From: an uncultured Phycisphaerales bacterium
GTDB lineage: Bacteria > Planctomycetota > Phycisphaerae > Sedimentisphaerales > Anaerobacaceae
Direction of reading: 5' to 3'
DNA length: 64,000 nt
NCBI GenBank assembly: GCA_937927975.1
Contig: CALEZT010000186.1
Location: 1-64,000, forward strand
Part shown: piece after piece, positions 60,202 through 64,000 of the stretch
Position numbering within the stretch: position 1 is the first letter of the stretch
Layout of the letters: each line of letters begins with the position of its first letter
Translations under genes and position numbers: made by a program
Notes under the pieces: model-generated
Seen by the model: the letters and a program-made list of their open reading frames with translations, nothing else
Told to the model about the DNA's origin: nothing
The model's database searches: none

Positions 60202-61014
60202 TCAGTGGAAGACGGGTCGTCTCCAATCCCCAATCCCATCCCACCAGTTGCTCAGTCGTTCGGCGGTGATCCCCTGATTCCCAGGATCGTTCTGGATGGC
60301 CACCGTCATGTCGCGAAGTTGCCGCATGCAGCTCAAGCCTCCGAGTTGCCACGCACTGGCGCCGATGTTCACCGCCTCCCGCTCGGCGCCGGGAGCTTCG
60401 GGAGACTCTGTTTTCAGCAGAACGGCCAGCCTCTCTGCGCTCGGACGCAGATGCTGCTGCCATCGCTGCCGTTCCTGTTCCTCGCGGGCGAAAGCTTCCG
60501 CCAGCAACTGTTCTCTTTTTTCCTGGCGGGTGCGTCGCTGGGCCTCCGCCTCGGCAAGTCGTTCGAGGCGGTGTTTTCGGCTGGTGGGCAGAAAGGACTC
60601 CACCAGTCCGGCGATCGGGTCCACGATCACCCAGACGACGAATGTCGTGCCCAGCGTCCCCATCGCCACCCCGAGCAGGAAGTTCGCCAGGTAGGGGGCT
60701 CCCGCCATGCCCAGCATGCCCGCCAGTCCTCCGAGGAGGGGAGCTGCCACATAGAAGCCCATGTAATAGCTTGTTGTCGTCAGCGGATGCTCATGCTCGA
60801 TCTGTTGGGCTTCCCCCACGCCGCGAAACAAGGCGAACAGATAAACGCTGATCAGGAGAAACACCACAAGCGCGGAATGTCCGGACAGCGAGAAGATGAA
60901 CCACCAGCGAAACCCCGCCTGATGAAGGGACAGCACGAGGATATAGCCGATACAGGCCATGAACCAGATCGTGCTTGCCACATGGGTCACCCTGAGCACT
61001 TGTCGTGTTGTCAT
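60202..61014 (-). CDS. Polytopic membrane protein with charged C-terminal coiled coil
   Basis: A 270-residue protein of no recognised family. Four or so membrane helices fill the first 150 residues (STIWFMACIGYILVLSLHQ, ALVVFLLISVYLFALF, MGFYVAAPLLGGLAGMLG, GTLGTTFVVWVIVDPIAG). A long, highly charged coiled coil follows (LERLAEAEAQRRTRQEKREQ, LLAEAFAREEQERQRWQQ), then a small C-terminal region with CMRQLRDMTVAIQND. ATG 61014 is taken; GTG/ATG at 61062 would overlap the export gene's stop. It lies 44 bp downstream of the Wza-like gene on the same strand, so is probably co-transcribed and may help export. Confidence 0.65.
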   Translation of the reverse strand: MTTRQVLRVTHVASTIWFMACIGYILVLSLHQAGFRWWFIFSLSGHSALVVFLLISVYLFALFRGVGEAQQIEHEHPLTTTSYYMGFYVAAPLLGGLAGMLGMAGAPYLANFLLGVAMGTLGTTFVVWVIVDPIAGLVESFLPTSRKHRLERLAEAEAQRRTRQEKREQLLAEAFAREEQERQRWQQHLRPSAERLAVLLKTESPEAPGAEREAVNIGASAWQLGGLSCMRQLRDMTVAIQNDPGNQGITAERLSNWWDGIGDWRRPVFH

Positions 61015-61058
61015 GTGATCTTCTCTGCCCGACTGAGACCGCCGGAAATGGGCGGTTG

Positions 61059-61832
61059 TCAATATCCGCTGCCGTAGGGTTGGTACCCTTCCCGGCTTCC
61101 GGTGCTGCCCGGCGGGTTCTGAATGAGATACGCGCCGTAGAAGGCCCGGGCAATGGGACTGATGAACTCCTCGAGAACCATGGCGACCGACGCCAGAATG
61201 GTCGGCGGGACGAACACAATGTCGCCTTCTTCCAGCAGGACGTCCTTCGTGGCGTCGCCGCGGGACGTCGCCTTTTCATAGTTGAACTCGAAGATCCTGG
61301 CGTCCTCGTCTTCGCGGATGGCTGGACGGATCACCTGGACTCGTTGCTCCCACGCCATGGTGTTGGGCTGGGCCGAAGCCAGCGCCATCAGGACGCTGTC
61401 GCGTCCGGTGTAGTTACGCGGACCCGGTCGCGCGACCTGGCCGACGACGTAGTAGACCTTGCTCGCATACGTGGAGACGCGGACATCCACCGGATGGTCG
61501 CCCGGCAAGGTGTACAACTCTTTGATCCGGTTGCTGACGGCCGCGGCAATTTCCGTCGGGGTCTTGCCGGCGACGTCGATTTCGCCCAGCACCTCGAAGC
61601 TGATCTTGCCGTCCGGACGGACCCGCTGACGCTGCATGTGGACTTCCGCCACCTGGGTGCAGCGGATCTCGATCTCGTCGGGCGGCTGCACCATGTAGTT
61701 TTCAGCGGTGACGTTCACCTCATACGGCCTGACCCATGCCTGGATGTCCTCCGGGTTCGAGGCAAAACAGCCTGCGATCAAACTGACGAAGGCCAACAGC
61801 ATCGCCATGCACAGTTTTCTGGACCTGCCCAC
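61059..61832 (-). CDS. Wza-like polysaccharide export lipoprotein
   Basis: A 257-residue outer-membrane export protein. A lipoprotein signal (MAMLLAFVSLIAGC, Cys22) is followed by a Poly_export domain (NYMVQPPDEIEIRCTQV, VRPDGKISFEVLGEIDVAGK, PTEIAAAVSNRIKE) and one SLBB-like domain (VSTYASKVYYVVGQVARPGP, VLMALASAQ). The GTG start at 61832 has AAGGAG seven bases upstream; the longer frame to 61889 crosses the leader. It is shorter than Wza and completes a Wzx/Wzy/Wzc/Wza set, but is encoded alone on the opposite strand, after the PEP-CTERM genes. Confidence 0.88.
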   Translation of the reverse strand: MGRSRKLCMAMLLAFVSLIAGCFASNPEDIQAWVRPYEVNVTAENYMVQPPDEIEIRCTQVAEVHMQRQRVRPDGKISFEVLGEIDVAGKTPTEIAAAVSNRIKELYTLPGDHPVDVRVSTYASKVYYVVGQVARPGPRNYTGRDSVLMALASAQPNTMAWEQRVQVIRPAIREDEDARIFEFNYEKATSRGDATKDVLLEEGDIVFVPPTILASVAMVLEEFISPIARAFYGAYLIQNPPGSTGSREGYQPYGSGY

Positions 61833-61921
61833 CGCTATTCTCCTTATCGTAATGGATCTTATAGGACCATTTTGCGCTCTGCATTTCACGCGACGGATTC
61901 CCGGCGCGACTCTGCACAGAC

Positions 61922-61950
61922 TTTATAGAGTACATCGTATTTTGCGTCAA
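61922..61950 (-). promoter_or_regulatory. Sigma-70-type promoter for the Wza-like gene
   Basis: On the minus strand: TTGACG (61950-61945), 17-bp spacer, TATAAA (61927-61922), about 90 bp before the GTG start at 61832. Confidence 0.7.
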
Positions 61951-62007
61951 GCTTCTTAAGGGAAAACCGCCTTTTGGCCTCGATCACTGCGAATTCAGCG
62001 AAATCAC

Positions 62008-62037
62008 TTGACGCACGTCACGACGGCGCCGTAAGGT
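62008..62037 (+). promoter_or_regulatory. Sigma-70-type promoter for the methyltransferase-nrdJ unit
   Basis: TTGACG (62008-62013), 18-bp spacer, TAAGGT (62032-62037), with start expected near 62044, about 30 nt before the ATG at 62076. Confidence 0.55.
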
Positions 62038-62075
62038 AGGGACTGACGGCGTCGCTGGTTTGAAGGAGCAGCGAT

Positions 62076-62690
62076 ATGGACAATCTCCGCTTTGCGCGGC
62101 AGTTTCTGCAGCATCCCAGGCAGCTCGGGACTCTGTTTCAGAGCGGTCGGACGCTGGCCAGGAAGATGGCTCAAGAGATCGGACAGAGCGTCCAGGTGGT
62201 CGAGTTTGGAAGCGGAACCGGACCGGTGACACGGGAAATCCTCAGGCGGCTGCCCAAGAACGGGCGACTGACGTGCTTTGAGATCAACTCGGAGTTCTGT
62301 CGGCGCCTCAGGCAAATCGGCGATCCTCGACTGCGCGTGATCAACGATGACGCGGTTCATTGCAGTCGCTATGTCCGCCGGGCCGATTGCGTGATCTCAG
62401 GGTTGCCGCTGACGCTGTTTGACAGCCGTGCTCGGGAGGCAATCCTCGCCATCGCCGGCCGGTCGGGACTGTACGTGCAACTTCAGTACACGCCCATTCT
62501 CGGCCAGGACCTGCGACGGCATTTTTCCAGTGTGAGGCTCAAGTTCGTGGCAATGAACTTCCCTCCTGCATTTCTCTTCGTCTGCCGGCGCGAGGGCGAA
62601 GTCTGCGAGGACGCTTCGCCCCGTCATCCGTTCAAGTCCCGATCGCGCGGGAGCCGAGTCTTGATCGATTCCGATGAGGGCAGGTCATGA
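62076..62690 (+). CDS. SAM-dependent methyltransferase (phospholipid/rRNA dimethylase-like)
   Basis: A 204-residue class I methyltransferase. It opens FARQFLQHPRQLGTLFQSGR, then VVEFGSGTGPVTREIL (motif I), LTCFEINSEFCRRL (motif II acidic residue) and DCVISGLPLTLFD. This set is shared by PmtA-like phospholipid N-methyltransferases and KsgA-like dimethylases. The LPLTLF motif and size favour the PmtA-like group. Its stop overlaps the start of the ribonucleotide reductase gene (ATGA), an odd pairing without an obvious pathway link. Confidence 0.8.
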   Translation: MDNLRFARQFLQHPRQLGTLFQSGRTLARKMAQEIGQSVQVVEFGSGTGPVTREILRRLPKNGRLTCFEINSEFCRRLRQIGDPRLRVINDDAVHCSRYVRRADCVISGLPLTLFDSRAREAILAIAGRSGLYVQLQYTPILGQDLRRHFSSVRLKFVAMNFPPAFLFVCRREGEVCEDASPRHPFKSRSRGSRVLIDSDEGRS

Positions 62691-64000
62691 AAAGGCCCTC
62701 GACGACCGCTCAGGTCAGGAAGCGGGACGGCGCCCTCGTCGAGTTCGATGCGTCGAAGATCGAGCGGGCGATTCAGCGGGCTGCGGTTGAGGTGCTCCAG
62801 GAGCCCCGTCGCGCCGAGGACATCGCCAGGCGGGTGACGCAGAAGGTGATCGAGAATCTCGCGAAGCACTTTCAGAACAGGGCTCCCGGCGTGGAGGAGA
62901 TTCAGGATCTCATCGAAGTGATCCTGATGAGAGAGGGGTACAGCCGGATTGCCAAGAGCTACATTCTCTATCGCCAGAACCGCTCCGAAGTACGCTTCGC
63001 CAAGTCCGCTCTGGGTCTCAAGGACGACTTGAAACTGCCGGTCAATGCTCTGGAGGTCCTTCGGCGGCGATACCTGCTCAAGGACGAAGCGCGTCGGATC
63101 GTTGAGACGCCCAGCGAACTGTTCCGGCGAGTGGCCCACCATGTCGCGCAGGCTGAGGGCAACTATCGCTCGGATTCCCAAGTCCACGAGGTCGAGGACG
63201 TCTTCTACCGGATGATGCGTAACCGCGAGTTCATGCCCAACTCCCCGACGCTGATGAACGCCGGGACTCCGTTGGGGCAACTCTCGGCGTGCTTCGTGAT
63301 CCCGGTGGACGATTCGGTCGAAGGCATCTTCCGAGCTTTGGCGGAGATGGCTCGCATCCACCAGACCGGCGGCGGAACGGGTTTCGCCTTTTCCCGCCTG
63401 CGTCCTCGGGGCGATCTGGTCGGCTCGACGAAAGGACGTGCGTCCGGCCCGGTCTCCTTCATGGGCATCTTCGACAAGGCCACCGAGGTCATCGTCCAAG
63501 GCGGCCGAAGGCGGGGCGCCAACATGGGCGTGCTTCGCTGCGATCACCCGGATATCATCGATTTCATTGAGGTCAAGGTCGGTTCCAACGCGATGGAGAA
63601 CTTCAATCTGTCGGTCGGCGTCACGGACCGTTTCGTGCGGGCGGTCGCACAGGACCGGCCTTTCGATCTCGTGAATCCGCGTACGGGCAGGAGCGTCAAG
63701 CGGATCGGGGCCCGTTCGCTGTTCGACCTGATCGTCAACGCGGCTTGGCGGACGGGCGACCCAGGGCTGATCTTCCTCGACCAGGTCAATCGAAGCCATC
63801 CGACCCCAGGGATCGGTTCCATCGAGGCGACCAATCCCTGCGGCGAGGTCCCGTTGTTGCCCTACGAGAGTTGCATCCTGGGCTCGATCAACCTGGACCG
63901 GATGACCACGGACGACGACACCGGCACACGCACCGGCAGAGCCAGGGTGGACTGGGACAGGCTGCGGGATCGAATTCACTGGGGAGTTCGGTTCCTCGAC
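62687..64000 (+). CDS. nrdJ: Class II (B12-dependent) ribonucleotide reductase, 5' part
   Basis: The first 438 residues of an adenosylcobalamin-dependent ribonucleotide reductase, cut by the window end. An N-terminal ATP-cone (VRKRDGALVEFDASKIERAI to GYSRIAKSYILYR, about 10-95) suggests dATP feedback control. The reductase body follows: NSPTLMNAGTPLGQLSACFV with the first redox-active Cys, TGGGTGFAFSRLRPRGD, GRRRGANMGVLRCDHPDI, and NPCGEVPLLPYESCILGSIN with the radical-site Cys. It works with or without oxygen, fitting an anaerobic or facultative organism. ATG overlaps the methyltransferase stop. Confidence 0.93.
   Translation, partial: MKRPSTTAQVRKRDGALVEFDASKIERAIQRAAVEVLQEPRRAEDIARRVTQKVIENLAKHFQNRAPGVEEIQDLIEVILMREGYSRIAKSYILYRQNRSEVRFAKSALGLKDDLKLPVNALEVLRRRYLLKDEARRIVETPSELFRRVAHHVAQAEGNYRSDSQVHEVEDVFYRMMRNREFMPNSPTLMNAGTPLGQLSACFVIPVDDSVEGIFRALAEMARIHQTGGGTGFAFSRLRPRGDLVGSTKGRASGPVSFMGIFDKATEVIVQGGRRRGANMGVLRCDHPDIIDFIEVKVGSNAMENFNLSVGVTDRFVRAVAQDRPFDLVNPRTGRSVKRIGARSLFDLIVNAAWRTGDPGLIFLDQVNRSHPTPGIGSIEATNPCGEVPLLPYESCILGSINLDRMTTDDDTGTRTGRARVDWDRLRDRIHWGVRFLD

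Overview
The window reads as a chromosomal segment of a high-GC planctomycete, most likely of the Phycisphaerae/Sedimentisphaerales type. This placement is an inference. It rests on PEP-CTERM tails of the VPAPxAxxLGSxGxGxVGWLRRR form, a free-standing HNH/AP2 endonuclease of the sort common in that class, an exosortase-linked exopolysaccharide locus, prepilin leaders built from ATTGATG repeats, and a class II (B12-dependent) ribonucleotide reductase. No phage, insertion sequence, CRISPR array, rRNA or tRNA was seen.

Layout. Bases 1-4.4 kb hold accessory genes: a membrane-anchored unknown, an orphan unknown, a small-protein/nucleotidyltransferase pair, an HNH-AP2 endonuclease with a clear promoter, and a lipoprotein. 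From 4.5 to 15.2 kb, on the minus strand, is a type II secretion operon in the order gspC-D-E-F-G-I-J-K-L-M. It has no gspH, gspN or gspO. gspL appears to begin at an ATC codon, and the gspG leader is encoded by a heptanucleotide tandem repeat. Upstream on the same strand (15.4-21.0 kb) is a 1,595-residue multidomain surface protein with a Cys-containing C-terminal sorting tail. It is translationally coupled (ATGA) to a CPBP-family intramembrane protease. Substrate, candidate sorting protease and T2SS therefore lie in line, suggesting a dedicated secretion and surface-anchoring system.

From 21.2 to 56.3 kb, on the plus strand, runs a Wzx/Wzy-type exopolysaccharide locus with an exosortase: EpsI, methyltransferase, flippase, two PP-loop ATP pyrophosphatase-like proteins, a sugar aminotransferase, six family-2 glycosyltransferases, an acyltransferase, a polymerase, GNAT, polysaccharide deacetylase, FemAB-like protein, WecG-like transferase, WecB, a GDP-mannose dehydrogenase (AlgD type) and a UDP-glucose dehydrogenase. 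These are followed by an exosortase, a Wzc-like kinase, a priming sugar transferase, a giant TPR protein and a LuxR-type regulator. Both the exosortase and the priming transferase carry an N-terminal degenerate NDP-sugar pyrophosphorylase/left-handed beta-helix module, an unusual pair of fusions. A 251-bp foldback element lies near the start of this locus.

From 57.3 to 60.0 kb lie two small PEP-CTERM proteins, likely exosortase substrates, and an uncertain small secreted protein. They are preceded by a 1-kb leader containing a strong promoter and an immediate intrinsic terminator. A Wza-like export lipoprotein and a membrane protein follow on the minus strand (60.2-61.8 kb). The window ends with a methyltransferase coupled to a partial class II ribonucleotide reductase gene, which looks like core genome.
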